A stretch of DNA of 64,000 nt from the NCBI GenBank assembly GCA_022828595.1, contig JAKGHH010000003.1:55417759-55481758 (forward strand), written 5' to 3'. The position numbers and the translations under genes are program-made. This document shows, piece by piece, positions 1-10,450 of this stretch. The stretch is from Nelumbo lutea (lineage: Eukaryota; Streptophyta; Magnoliopsida; Proteales; Nelumbonaceae). Numbering within the stretch: position 1 is the stretch's first letter; every line of letters starts with the position of its first letter. The notes below the pieces were generated by a model that did not search any database, had not been told where the DNA came from, and saw nothing but the letters and a program-made list of their open reading frames with translations.

Positions 1-320
1 CAGGATACACTTAGGGGTTATTAAATTAAACATCAATAATTTTAAAAACGATTAAAATTGCACATATACATACCTTAGCAATTCAATTAAAATTAAAAAG
101 ATAAATTTAGTAAAAAGCCAAAACTTAAAAGTTGAAACACATGATAATTCAACAATTTATTGTTGTAACTGTTAATGGGTCAACCCTTGATGTTTTTAAC
201 ATAAAGAAATTCAGAAAAAATTAAATAATAAAGAACCCAATAACTTATTGGACAGATCGACGGTTCAATAACGTGAGTGCTTCATTGACCAAATCAATGC
301 TTTTTTTTTTTTAGCACTAG

Positions 321-1020
321 TGATGATAGGTGATTTGACTCCAGTGACATCGTGACACATGGCACCCCAGAATCGTCTCACAACACCTCAGTGCCATGTA
401 GGCAACGACTTCAGAAACACTTCGAGCACACCTTGCCTTCCTTAATTGTCTCAGCACCACCTTGGCAGGGCCGACTTGTGGACATCTTGACTTGTCAAGG
501 TTGGGTCGGCATAAGAGGTGACTTGCTTTTTCCAATCTGATTGAGGCTCGGTAAGTGATATGCATGACATGGTGGCCGACTTGCTTCACGAGTGAATTAT
601 CGTTTTTGAATCCTCTGGGATCACGTCGCCTGATTGACAGAGCTAACTCTCACCCCTCCCGCTTTGGAGGCAATCGTATAAACTCTATCGCCTTATGCGG
701 TAGCCATCTCCAAACATGAAACCACCTCCGAGCGAGGTAAGCCGGTGATCTTAGACGTGCTACGTGAAACCCACGACAACCTGCATCTATATAAATGTAC
801 CCTGTTGATCAGAGAAGGTACGCATGATTTAACACCCATTTTGCTCTTCCACTTCCTTGCTCTCTTCAAGCTCATTGCTAACTTAAGCATTGGAGTGTCC
901 ACCCTGGGTAAAGCACCCCAAGTACTCTAACCACTGTTTCCTTGCAGCTCGGCCAACCAACCTAGTCAGCCCATCATCCGATCTATCCTCTAGCAGGGAG
1001 CACTAGATCATATACCATCA
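321..1020 (+). mobile_element. Solo LTR of a Ty3/gypsy (Tat-like) retrotransposon
   Basis: The element is 700 bp, starts TGATG and ends CATCA. It is flanked by a perfect 5-bp direct repeat ACTAG (316-320 and 1021-1025), which is the length of an LTR-retrotransposon target duplication. A TATA-like CTATATAAATG lies near 787-797. It is followed by a transcript-leader-like stretch with the phrase ACTTAAGCATTGGAG, which recurs almost unchanged in the LTR at 9.2-10.0 kb. No internal retroelement domain adjoins it on either side, so it is most simply a solo LTR left by recombination between two LTRs. Short ORFs inside it on both strands are not considered genes. The Tat assignment is inferred from the shared leader phrase. 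Confidence 0.82.
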
Positions 1021-1025
1021 ACTAG

Positions 1026-1503
1026 GTTTGAAGTTGGCCCAAGCCAGTATTGTGACCAAATAACCACTATTTGACTAGTTGGGTCAATGATAGGTTGAAA
1101 ATACCGGTAAGAAGAGAACTAATAGGAGAGATGGATGGGAAGTTCAAATTAAAAATAAAAAAGTAAATTGGTTGATACATACTGATACATCAGATGTATT
1201 CGGTAATATAGGAAAAATGTATTGCATTAATATTTTGAGGACTGAATGGGCTGGAGATAAAATCCTACGGTGGTACTAAGATTTGTAAGGGTGGACTGAA
1301 CAGTAAAAACCCCTAAAAACAATCACCCTAAAACCTGCTAATTACTATTCCATTTTAATTATCACCATTCCATTTTAAGCTCCTGCTAATTTCAACAGTT
1401 ATAAATTAAAAATTAAATGTCACTTTTGTTCTGTCACACGGCAAAGTTGTGGATGAGGGTAAACCGAACAAATAAGGTCTTTTGAATAGTTCATTCGTTC
1501 GTC
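1026..1503. other. Intergenic, no gene seen
   Basis: This is AT-rich unique-looking sequence between the solo LTR and the tRNA. I see no coding exon, repeat ends or RNA gene in it. Confidence 0.5.
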
Positions 1504-1575
1504 GCCCCTATAGCTCAGTGGTAGAGCGTCAGTCTTGTAAACTGAAGGTCCGTAGTTCGATCCTGCGTGGGGGCA
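1504..1575 (+). tRNA. tRNA-Thr (anticodon TGT)
   Basis: This is a 72-nt cloverleaf. The acceptor strands GCCCCTA (1504-1510) and TGGGGGC (1568-1574) pair over 7 bp with one G-U, and A1575 is the discriminator. The D-arm contains TAGCTCAGTGGTAGAGC, which also serves as the A box. The anticodon stem TCAGT/ACTGA closes the loop CTTGTAA with anticodon TGT at 1536-1538. The T stem CGTAG/CTGCG closes the loop TTCGATC (B box). There is no intron, and CCA is not encoded, as expected for a eukaryotic nuclear tRNA gene. A run of A at 1609-1614 and T-rich sequence downstream at 1578-1585 (four or more T) could terminate RNA polymerase III. Plastid or mitochondrial origin is possible but neighbouring DNA gives no sign of it. 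Confidence 0.95.
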
Positions 1576-2696
1576 TGTCTTTTTAAATTTCCTCACTTTT
1601 CTTTCAGTAAAAAAAAGTCCTACTGTGTATTCACGTGTAAAGATTCCTGACTCTTTTCCCATACACATTGGTAGACGAGAAGGTGACCTTTTTGAAGACA
1701 AGACTGATTTTAATCTCAGGTTTGCTGTATTAACCTGCATAAATTTGTCACACTTCTCTAGTGAGATCTTCTGTATTATAAACACCAGAATGGGGGTACC
1801 ATACCAACCAATGATGGTTCAGTTGACAGGATCTCCATGAAGAAGAAAAAAAACACGTTCATGTGGGTCATCAATATTAATATTATGCCTTGATTGAATA
1901 AACTGATAAAGCATTTAAGCTATTTAAGCTATTTCTCTTGTCAGCTCTCAGGAGTTGTTTATTGGTCAGTGTAGAGCCTCTGGGAACTAACTTATCTTTC
2001 TAAACTGAAGGTTTTGCAGAAGAAAATGTCTCAACAGTTTGACTGGAGTTGTCCTTTGGAACCAGACATCCATTCTTGTATTTTAGATTACATTAAGAGA
2101 CTTGTGCCAGTGCTTTGACTGCTGGGGACCTGATCAGCTAGCTGCTGAAGTAATTGTTAGAGACCATTGGGACATGTTTGGGTTCAGAAGAGAAGAATTA
2201 GAGCTCATTCATGATCCTATTTTGGGCTCTACAGGAGAAAACTAATGTCTTGTGCATTGTCTCAAGGGAGAAATATAATTGGATGAAACACACAAGACAG
2301 TAGGGCAACTTGATTAATTGGGGCAATGTTGTATATCCAAGCTGGTGACTGTTTTCTACCTCTGATCCCCTGCAAACATTTTGCTAAGGTATGAGTAGTC
2401 AATTCAGAAAACTCTTGCCAATTCCTTTCTTTGTTTATGAGCTGTAACTAAGAATGGAATTTCATTTCATTTTTGTTTTAATTAGTAGGCAAGGAGCCTG
2501 TGGACAAAACTTTAGGGAGTTGAACAAATGCTGAATGTCCAGCCTCTGTCAAGTGGACAGTCATGGTAACCCGATTTTATTGTTTTTTCATTTTTATTTA
2601 TTTATTTATATTTGTGGTAGCCTTGTCTTTTTTAAATATATAGTAGAATTTAGAAGATACCACTATGTAAGTGTAACATCAGCTAAAACTAAACCT
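1576..2696. other. Intergenic, no gene recognised
   Basis: Short ORFs occur in this stretch (for example near 1625-1840 and 2535-2726), but none resembles a known protein and their composition matches the surrounding AT-rich DNA. One ORF overlaps the tRNA in antisense and is certainly spurious. Confidence 0.5.
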
Positions 2697-2746
2697 AACT
2701 GCCACATCAGATATTTGCTAATATGACAATTGCTGATGTGGCAGTT
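2697..2746. repeat. Short fold-back inverted repeat
   Basis: AACTGCCACATCAG (2697-2710) is matched in inverted orientation by CTGATGTGGCAGTT (2733-2746), with a 22-bp spacer. This would form a 14-bp hairpin stem. It is probably a remnant of a fold-back MITE. No target duplication could be identified. Confidence 0.6.
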
Positions 2747-3662
2747 GTTTTTGTTTTGAAGCCTTACATTTGCTTTATACTAGCGGGGACCCGTACGATA
2801 TACGGAATTTGTCAAGGGAAAGTTAAAGAATAGAAACTGATAAGGAAGGAACACAATGTTATTTAAAATAAATAAACTTTATTTTACTAATTTGTTACAA
2901 AATAATTTGGTAATTTAGTAATTTGGATTAAATATATTAATAATTTTCAACAAAAATAATAAATTACTACAAATTACTTAATAAAATTATTTTTCCAATT
3001 TATTTGTTAGTGTTTTATTTTATTTACTTTAGTTTATCAATTATTAAATATTACATTTTTTTTGTAAATACTATTTAAATATTTAAAATACTTAAATATT
3101 GGTAAATACATAAAATTAGGTTATACTCATAATTAAATTAATCTAAACCCAAGCTTGAGGTTTGGGTCTTTGGGTTGGGCTTGGGTTGATCCTCAACCTC
3201 ACACAACCAACTCAAGTTGCACTCCAAAGAAAATGTGACATTCGTAATTGGACTAAACCAAATTGAGTACAACCTGAGTATTGATTATTTTTGGGCTTTT
3301 GATTATTCTTAGATAATAATAATAATTGATATTAAAGCCAAAGGAGGTATGGGAGATGAGCTACCCTCATTGTGTATCCCAATGAAAAATAGAGTAAAAT
3401 AAAAGATCTCAAGCCAAGTTTTGATAGTGCATTAATAGTTTTAAAGGAACTATGGGGGATAATTGTGTTAATTATAAAACTGCAATTTTATTACAAATCA
3501 AAATTTTTATTTAATTTTAGCCTATTATAAAAAATATATAAAAATTTCTATCTATTTATCAATATAAAATTTATTATCTAAATATTATATAAGAATATTT
3601 ACCATATATGTATATAACTTCCAAACCAAGACTAGGGATTTCTTAGCTTGGCCCTTGCCTAC
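2747..3662. other. AT-rich intergenic DNA
   Basis: Very AT-rich sequence with long stretches of A/T words. A few imperfect GGGTTTGGGCTTGGG-type phrases near 3150-3200 suggest decayed repeat ends. No coding potential is seen. Confidence 0.5.
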
Positions 3663-4113
3663 TAGGGTTGTCAATGGACTCTGACGATATGATACCTGAT
3701 TCAACTCCAAATCCAATTATCCTAGATTTGGATGTTAGAACTTGCATTTGTTTAGTAATTGGATTGAATGTGGATTAATCCCATATGATCCAATTAAAAT
3801 CTAAGTCCAATAAAAAATTATTATTTTATGTACATATATAGATATTATGTATAATTATATAAAGTTAATAATTGATAAATTTGATATTTTATATTTATAT
3901 ACACTTATTATATATGCATTAAAAATAATTAGTTTTTTAAAACTTTTAATTTTTTTGATCATTTTAAACACAATAAGATGGTTGCAGATTAAATATAAAT
4001 CCAATAAGAAATCCAACATAATAATCAAATAGATGTAGATGCATATCTAGAGATTTCATTATCAAATGTGGATGTAGTTTCATCCATTTAAATCCAATTT
4101 GTTTACAACCATA
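3663..4113. mobile_element. Degraded hAT-like non-autonomous element
   Basis: Ends are roughly inverted: TAGGGTTGTCAA at the left, and the right end read in reverse begins TATGGTTGTAAA. The flanks TTGCCTAC (3655-3662) and CTACCTAC (4114-4121) agree at 6 of 8 positions, which fits an aged 8-bp hAT target duplication. The interior is AT-rich with no transposase. Calling it hAT rests on the 8-bp duplication length and end style. Confidence 0.55.
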
Positions 4114-4861
4114 CTACCTACATTATGTTTGGGCTTGGTGCGGATCTAAGCTAGACCTAACTCTGAAGAAAATAATGGTTTGAACTTGGAAATTTGTAGG
4201 TCTAGCCAAGTTTGGCTAGGTTATAAATGACCATCCCCAAGTAGAATGAGTTTTATGACATTTCTTATTAGGTATCTAAGCAAGTGGTTTGTTATATTAC
4301 TTTTAATATTTTTTTTACATTTTCTTATCAATTTTAATTATCCTATTAATATTAGTTATTTTAAATAGAAGTCAAATTTATTTTAATTTTATATGATGAA
4401 TTACTAATTTTTATTAATTCAATATTTTTATAAACTTTAGTAAATTTTTATTAATTTTTTTATTAGGTTTGAAATTATAGTTTTTTTTTACAATTAACCA
4501 ATTAAATAGAATTTGAATATGGAACAAATAAATGGAATTTAGATGAAAGTAAAATTCTCTCTCTATCTTTTCAAAATACAATAGCCTAATAATGGAAGAG
4601 ACCTATAGAAATATGCTAAAATAGGTTAATGATGGAAGGTGTGTCACCTATGTCTTAGAATTCTCTCTCTCTCTCTCATTAGTTTTGGGTGATTTAACTA
4701 TTTATAATAATTTTGTTTACTAACTTTTAAGTTGTTATTTATTTGTGGGCCTGATGCGGGCCCAAGCAGGAGCTAGACTGAAATGATCATCCCTAAACAA
4801 ATTGTTTTTGGTTTATTAGATTAATGAGAAGAGGAAAGAGAGAGAGAAAGGATAAAATAAA
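4114..4861. other. AT-rich intergenic DNA
   Basis: AT-rich, with a CT repeat near 4664-4678 and fragments resembling ends of genus-specific repeats (GGGCTTGG and CATCCC-type words). The last nine bases, TAAAATAAA (4853-4861), are the left copy of the target duplication of the next element. Confidence 0.5.
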
Positions 4862-4995
4862 TGGTAAATTACAAAGACCCCCCTGTACTATGGGGTTTGT
4901 GACAAAGACCCCCTTGTACTTTGTTTTGTGACAAAGAACCCCTCTATACTATGACCGTGAGACAAAGATCCCCTTCTGTTAGCCTTCTATCCAAA
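4862..4995 (+). repeat. Left terminal inverted repeat of the MULE
   Basis: About 130 bp, built of four spaced ACAAAGACCCC-type subunits. It is complementary to 10285-10441. Confidence 0.75.
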
Positions 4996-5084
4996 AAGGT
5001 TATAATATTTTTTAATCCTCATACTACCCTTGAAGATGGGAATTGAAAATACCCCAATGTCTGGATTGAAGCAGAACTGAGTCG

Positions 5085-6311
5085 AATTGACTTGCTCGTT
5101 GATTATCTGCTCCACGGGACCCTACCTGCAAAACGCAATGCAGCTCGGTGGGTAGAGCGTCAATAAACTCGGTACGTCCTTATAGACGGATGACTATACA
5201 TGAGGTCCTTCACGCTTCCCTACCTACGTTCATGCGACTTTCAAAAGCTGAGTTTGTACTTTGCGATATCCATGAAGGGTTATATGGAGGACACTTGGGG
5301 GGCAGAGCGCTTGCCCAAAAGGCATTAAGGCAGGGCTCCTATTGGCCCACTATGAAAGTAGATGCAATTGAGCTCGTCAAGAAATGCGACAAATGTCAGA
5401 GGCATGCCAGCATCCTCCATTAGCCTGTCGCCGATCTGAAGTACCTGACTAGACCGTGGCTCGTCGTGCAGTGGGGAATCGACATCCTCGGTCCATTTCC
5501 TCCAGCAAGTGGGCAAAGGAAGTTCTTGGTCATGATAGTGGACTACTTCACGAAGTGGGTCGAAGCCGAACCGTTAGTAAGCATCACAGCTCGGTATGTG
5601 CAAAGTTTCTTTTGAAAAAACATCATATGCCATTTCGGACTGCCCAAGGTTTTGATCTTGGATAACAGGAAGTGATTTGAGGACATTAAATTCTAGAACT
5701 GGTGCATCGAGATGGTGATTCAGCAAAATTTCACTCTGAAAGCACACCCCCAATCAAACAAATAGGCCAAAGTGATGAACAGGGCTATCCTCCATGGACT
5801 GAAAGCTCGCCTTGCGTGAGCCAAAGGGTTATGGGTGGATGAGATGCCTAGCGACCTTTAGGCCTATTAGACTACGATCAAGACCACGATCGGTGAAACA
5901 CCCTTCAACCTCACAAATGGGATGGAAGCTGTGATTCTGCCAGAGATTGAAGTACCGATGTTGCGGCTCGAAGCATACGACAAAGAGGCAAACAACGATG
6001 AGCTCCGAACTAACTTGGACCTGGTTGAAGAGGTACGCGACCTGGCCCATATTCGAACTGCGGCTTACCAACAGCGAGTAGCTTGGTATTATAATGTCCT
6101 GGTTAGGAAGCGACTATTTCGAGTCGACGACCTGGTCCTTGGTAAGGTAATGGTACCTGTGCCTGACGTGGGTAAGCTTGGCCCGAACTGGGAAGGTCCA
6201 TATCGGGTGAGATGGGTGTTTAGAGAAGGAACCTATGTGTTCAAAACCGTTGAGGGGAAACAGGTAACTCGAGCTTGGAACGTTGACAACCTAAGGAGAT
6301 ACTATCTGTGA
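5085..6311 (+). pseudogene. Gypsy (Tat-lineage) integrase, decayed
   Basis: This is the 3' end of a Ty3/gypsy pol gene. Recognisable in order are: RNase H/integrase linker (about 5088-5190); an HHCC-type zinc-binding region, clear at 5233-5420, with the KKCDKCQRH motif; the start of the catalytic core (about 5440-5580) with the first acidic residue in a WGIDILGPFP context; a damaged core centre (5620-5900); and the C-terminal domain (5922-6311) ending in WNVDNLRRYYL and a stop. Homology runs through at least three frames: the zinc finger is in one ORF, the core in another and the C-terminus in a third, with several in-frame stops. The gene is therefore dead. Reverse transcriptase, protease and gag are absent to the left, where the MULE end lies only about 90 bp away. 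Confidence 0.85.
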
Positions 6312-6461
6312 AACCTCAACACAACTGAAAAAATAACTAAGTCCACTGAATCACTGAGTTGACACTAAGGACGACGAACTGGAGAGAGGACCCTAAGTCT
6401 CTCCCAGAAGCCTAAGGGCTATGGTGCCGAGCTGACAAGAAGACCTCGGCACGATATAATA

Positions 6462-6620
6462 CCCAATCGTCTCTTCGGCATGGGCATAGAAGTCTTAGTC
6501 GCCTCTTCGGCACAGGCAGCCTAAGACCCAGTTGCCTCTTCGGCATGGCCTCGCTAAGACCTAGTCACTTCGGGATGGGCAACTGAAAACCCCAATCACT
6601 TTGGCATGGGAAAGGAAAAG
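6462..6620 (+). repeat. Imperfect tandem repeats downstream of integrase
   Basis: About five diverged units of roughly 30-34 bp share CTAAGAC, AGTCGCCTCTTCGGCA and TGGGCA phrases. Tandem repeats between pol and the 3' LTR are common in Tat/Ogre-type elements, so these are probably part of the retroelement rather than a host satellite. Confidence 0.6.
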
Positions 6621-6861
6621 TAGCCTGGTCACAAACAAATCGGGCATGTACCCTACAATGTTTGTTCACCCCGGCATACAACGACGTTGAATTTTTCCTA
6701 TTCAAGTCTAGCTCGCTTGCTCAGGAGTAATCTATACTTAGAAAATTTTTTTGCACACAAGAAGTTTTGCAAATGTGGTATTTCATTAAAGAAATGTTTT
6801 GGGTACATAGTGAAAAAAAAGGGGGAACAATTATTTACAGGGGGGTCCAAGAAAAGAGGCA

Positions 6862-8898
6862 TCAGTCAACTCGGGGCTCCTCATCCCCAACAAAGGTATC
6901 GGCAGGCAGATTAGTCTCCATATGGTCCTCGTCGACACCACCTCCCTCTCCCTCTTCTGTTGCCTCATTGTCGAGGAGGTCATCTTCGCTCTCTTCCTCG
7001 AAGTCCGGGTCCTTAGCAGATTTGACGGCCATATCCATGGTGATCTTCGACTTTGTGATTGCACTGAGGTCGAGATGGGAGAATTCATGCTGGGTCAACC
7101 ATTTGCTAAGCTTAAAACCCTTGCGGTAGCCCGCTGTCCCGGCCTCGACCAGTAGCTCCCGATGTTCCATCGAAGACTTGTACTCCTCAACGGCCTTGAC
7201 CTTGGCCTCCTCCATTTCCTGGAGCAAAATAACAAACCGCTCCTTAACCAGCATCTCGAGGTTCTCGCTCTCTCTCTTAAGAGTCGCCTCGTGCTCCTCT
7301 AGCGACTTCTTCTCTACCATCAACATAGTCAACAATTCCTTTATAGCTCGCACATCATTTTTCAGGTGGTTGACCTCATTGCAAGCTAGGTTTAGCTCGG
7401 ATTGGGCACTTCAGGAGGACTCCTCGGCCTCGAAAGCTCGTTTTAGGTTCACCTCAGACTGGTAGGCCAGGGCATGGGTCGAAGAATTCACTTGCCAAAA
7501 GAAAAAATAGAATTTAAGTATGGAGAAAAATCAAAGTGTAATATAGCCCAACAGTTGAGTATGTACCACCATGCAGTGAGTTGCCGCTTTGGCCCCAAGT
7601 TGAGCAATCAGTAAGTCAGCCCAACAAGCAACCTCCTCGGCGAAGACTGCGTCCTTGCTCTTGAGCAGACCAAACTTCGGAGTCAAGATGCTCCAAGCTG
7701 AGTTGTTGCTTCTCGATGGAGTAGTCGCTTGAGAATGTTGGGGCTCGGAAGATGTGCTCTCCTCGGGCAAGCGGGGCGGGGAAGCTTTACCTTGGTCCTC
7801 TTCGACCAAGTCAATCACTGGTGGGTGCTCAGGGACGGTGGCACCAATGTCAGAGGTGGTGGTCTCTACGTGGAGGCAAGCCTTCTTGGAGGCCTTCTTC
7901 TTCTTCTTACCCTTCTACATGCCCCTGAAGATCTCATCGATGGGGATGTTAGCCATGGCAACTACAAAAGGCAGCGAACAGAGTAAGTACAAGATCAAAA
8001 TAAAGCAAGGCAAGGAAAACAAGTATAGCAGCTATGATGACGACCTACCAGGAGGACTTAGCCAGGCTTGCATGAGCTTCTCCTCGGTCACGAAATTCTC
8101 AAACTTTAGCCCGAGTTTTGCCCAAGACCGGACCTCCTCTCAAATCTTTTCGTCCAATCTGACACCGGGGTCAAGGATGGCAGTCCTCTAGTGAGTTGAA
8201 AACAGCCACCCCTCGGTGTTACAGACTACGAAATAATGCCTCTTCTAGGCCGGGACTTTGTTCAAGAGTTCATGAAACAACTTGTACCTGGGGTGAGGAG
8301 ACATGTAATAGCTTCGCCTATGTTCAAGTAGAACACATGCTGAATTTTTCTTGATAGAGATGATCGAAGAAAAAGTGTCGAGGTCTAGAGGTTGGTTATA
8401 ATCGTGAAAAAGGGAGATGGTATCTACGATGTTGCGGATAGAGTTCGGATGGAGCTAGTCTATGGCGATATCAAAAAACTTGACGATCTAAATTATGAAG
8501 GGATAGAGTGGGAAGTGTTGCCCGACTACAAGTTGCTCCTCGAAGACCATGATCTCATCATGACCGTGATCCCAAGGAAAATTGCCTAAGGGAATGTTTT
8601 ATACTAAGTTATTAGGGAGCCTATACCGAGCTACTAAGGACAAGAGCTTGCCCGTTGTCAATGAAGACGGGCTGAAGCTGCCCGGAAAATGACCCCGATG
8701 CAAAGTGGAGGCCGACCTACCAGAAGCCTCATACTCTTGCCGAGGTGAGTCTGCCTCAGACAGGTTAGAGTCCACATCCTACGCCAAAGTGCCCACCTCG
8801 GCAGGATGAGACTCTACAGCTTGTGCCTAGGTGCCCACCTCGGCACCAACGAACTTACCACTCCCATCCAAAAGACTATCTAAAGTAAAGCTAGGCAT
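6862..8898 (-). pseudogene. Antisense extra ORF (aORF) of Tat gypsy element, decayed
   Basis: Between pol and the LTR the minus strand carries a broken coding region. A start codon at 8898-8896 opens a short reading frame. Around 8620-8200, interrupted by stops and frame changes, the minus strand reads like the gypsy-type transposon domain (Transposase_28, PF04195 style), with phrases such as QLHPNS and YYMSPHPRYKLFHELLNK followed by an EGW motif. A Ser/Thr/Pro-rich segment follows (7818-7531). The last segment is a 163-codon ORF (7353-6862) with a heptad-rich coiled coil (for example KKSLEEHEATLKRESENLEML) and an acidic tail. This is the layout of the reverse-oriented extra ORF known from Tat-lineage elements, whose role is not established. 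The domain call is from memory of the family pattern. Confidence 0.7.
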
Positions 8899-9076
8899 GC
8901 TAAAGGAATAGACAATGAAATTGAAAACAAAGAAAGATGAACTCACCAAAGAAGACAAAAGAAAGCAAGACGACCTCAGACACGGGGATAGCTGACACCG
9001 AGTTGGGAGACTTGAACGAGATCTCAAAGAGCTCAGTCACGCGGTTTGTGGTGAAGAAAATCAGCCCTTCAGCCCC

Positions 9077-9084
9077 TATTTATA
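9077..9084 (-). promoter_or_regulatory. Antisense TATA box upstream of the aORF
   Basis: On the minus strand GGCTATAAATAGGGG contains a canonical TATAAATA. It lies about 180 bp upstream of the aORF start codon at 8898, a suitable distance for a plant core promoter with leader. This suggests the aORF had its own promoter, opposite to the retroelement genomic transcript. Confidence 0.55.
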
Positions 9085-9189
9085 GCCATTATATCCGAGG
9101 ATCAATGATCAAGATCTGCACGATCCTACGGATTCTAAGAAAACCGGTTACACGCTACCTAAAGTTGAAATCGGTTGAGCATGTGTTTT

Positions 9190-10005
9190 GACGTCCGTAG
9201 AGTTTATAATCGGTGTGACATCCATGCCTACCTTATACGCGATCTGGGTCATTTCTTGGTTGAGCCAAATGGTCATACAGGTCCAGCCAAGGGCCCGCCC
9301 TCCGTGCCACCTAGACATCGTGCCAAATCCACTTAGACTCGTCATGAACTCCCCACACCAAGTCAGAACCCCTAGCACGAGGAGTGATTTGGCTCGACCT
9401 AGTAAGTAAAGGTCATGTGGACACGACCTGCTAGCAGGGTGACAACTCGGCAAGGGGAGCCTAGTCAGCAGTTCAGGAGCCCTGGTGTCTGGGCACCTTG
9501 GCATAGAGCCACCCCAGCGCCAAAGCCAGTTCAACAGCCAAGTACCGAAGTTACACATAATCAACTCCAGAAGCTTCTTAGCGGACTCCAATCTCCCAAG
9601 ATCACGCCGCATAACAACAACCTTATCCTCTACCCGTCCGGATTGGACGGTAATGATAGACTTCATTGACTGGTACATTAATCTCCTTCTAAAGCGGAAA
9701 AAGGATCTCATCTACGCGGGCCACGGATCCCGAAGTCATTTTGTGGGACCCACAACAGCTCAACTATATAAGGGCACCAACCCCCTCAGGACCCAAGTAC
9801 GCGCAATTTAGTGCATTCTATCTCTCATTGTTCTCAAACTCTCAGCTCGCATATACTATTACTGACTTAAGCATCGGAGCGACCTCGCTGGGTTAGCCAC
9901 CCTGGGTTCTCTGATACATCCCTTTCTTTGCAGTTCGAGCGACCTACTTGGCAACAGGCATCTGAGCCGCCCTACAGGTAGGAGAATCTAGATCGCGCAC
10001 CATCA
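9190..10005 (+). mobile_element. Gypsy LTR (3' end of the captured Tat element)
   Basis: The stretch contains a TATA-like CTATATAAGGGC (9763-9774), a leader with ACTTAAGCATCGGAGCG (9866-9882) shared with the solo LTR at 0.3-1.0 kb, and a GCACCATCA end at about 10005. The left boundary is uncertain because no exact TG start or polypurine tract could be fixed. Sequence just right of 10005 (GATTGCATCACC, then TTTGGCAC) could be a decayed primer-binding region, in which case this was formally a 5' LTR next to a truncated internal part. No target duplication is visible. Confidence 0.6.
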
Positions 10006-10284
10006 GATTGCATCACCATTTTCTTTGGCACACGGATATAGTTTTTATAGGGAGGATAATATGTATAGTTTTAGGTGAGGAAGTTCTTGTCGGAGATGTT
10101 AAACTGGTACATTGTAGCGTCTTGCAGTGTGAACTGGGGCTTGGAGAGTTGGAGGATCGCCCATATAAGGAAAGAATGAGAGAGGACGATGAGGGTGGGG
10201 AAAAGAAGAGAAGATAGGAAAAAGGGAAAAAAAAGAAAATAGAAAAAGTTTAGTAGGGTATTTTGGTAACTTAACACATTCCGT
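10006..10284. other. MULE interior between LTR and right TIR
   Basis: About 280 bp without retroelement homology. A minus-strand ORF (10277-10071) reads as low-complexity Phe/Ser/Leu-rich peptide and is not recognised. It is probably original MULE subterminal DNA. Confidence 0.45.
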
Positions 10285-10441
10285 CATCTATCTTAACGGT
10301 CTAGGGGGTTTTTGTCTCACGATCATAGTACAAGGGGGTCTTTGTCACAATATAAAGTATAGGGGGGTCTTTGTTGCAAAATAAAGTGCAAGGGGGTCTT
10401 TGTCACAGACCCCATAATATAGGGGTCTTTATAATTTACCC
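10285..10441 (-). repeat. Right terminal inverted repeat of the MULE
   Basis: About 155 bp of spaced GGGGGTCTTTGT subunits (five copies), inverted relative to 4862-4995, which has four. It is followed at once by the second copy of the 9-bp duplication TAAAATAAA (10442-10450). Confidence 0.75.
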
Positions 10442-10450
10442 TAAAATAAA

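Larger units (their letters stand above)
4862..10441. mobile_element. Mutator-like element (MULE) carrying a gypsy segment
   Basis: Long imperfect terminal inverted repeats bound this 5,580-bp unit. The left end is TGGTAAATTACAAAGACC; the right end read in reverse is GGGTAAATTATAAAGACC. Both ends continue as spaced copies of (G)ACAAAGACCCCC, about four on the left (to about 4995) and five on the right (from about 10285). A perfect 9-bp direct repeat TAAAATAAA flanks the unit (4853-4861 and 10442-10450), the duplication length made by Mutator-type transposases. The interior holds no recognisable MULE transposase, so the element is non-autonomous. It contains the 3' half of a Tat-type gypsy retrotransposon (about 5085-10005). 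Whether the retroelement inserted and then lost its 5' half, or was picked up by the MULE, is not decided by the sequence. The duplication is low-complexity, so chance identity is possible, but the end structure supports it. Confidence 0.8.

Noticed and set aside
693..930. Short ORFs inside the solo LTR
   Set aside because: They lie in LTR leader sequence on both strands with no recognisable content.
1420..1840. ORFs overlapping the tRNA on both strands
   Set aside because: The tRNA explains the conserved sequence. The peptides have no family resemblance.
8900..8946. Possible intron in the leader of the antisense ORF (GTGAGT ... TTTAG)
   Set aside because: It would be only 47 nt, shorter than plant introns normally are. 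The splice-like sites are probably chance.
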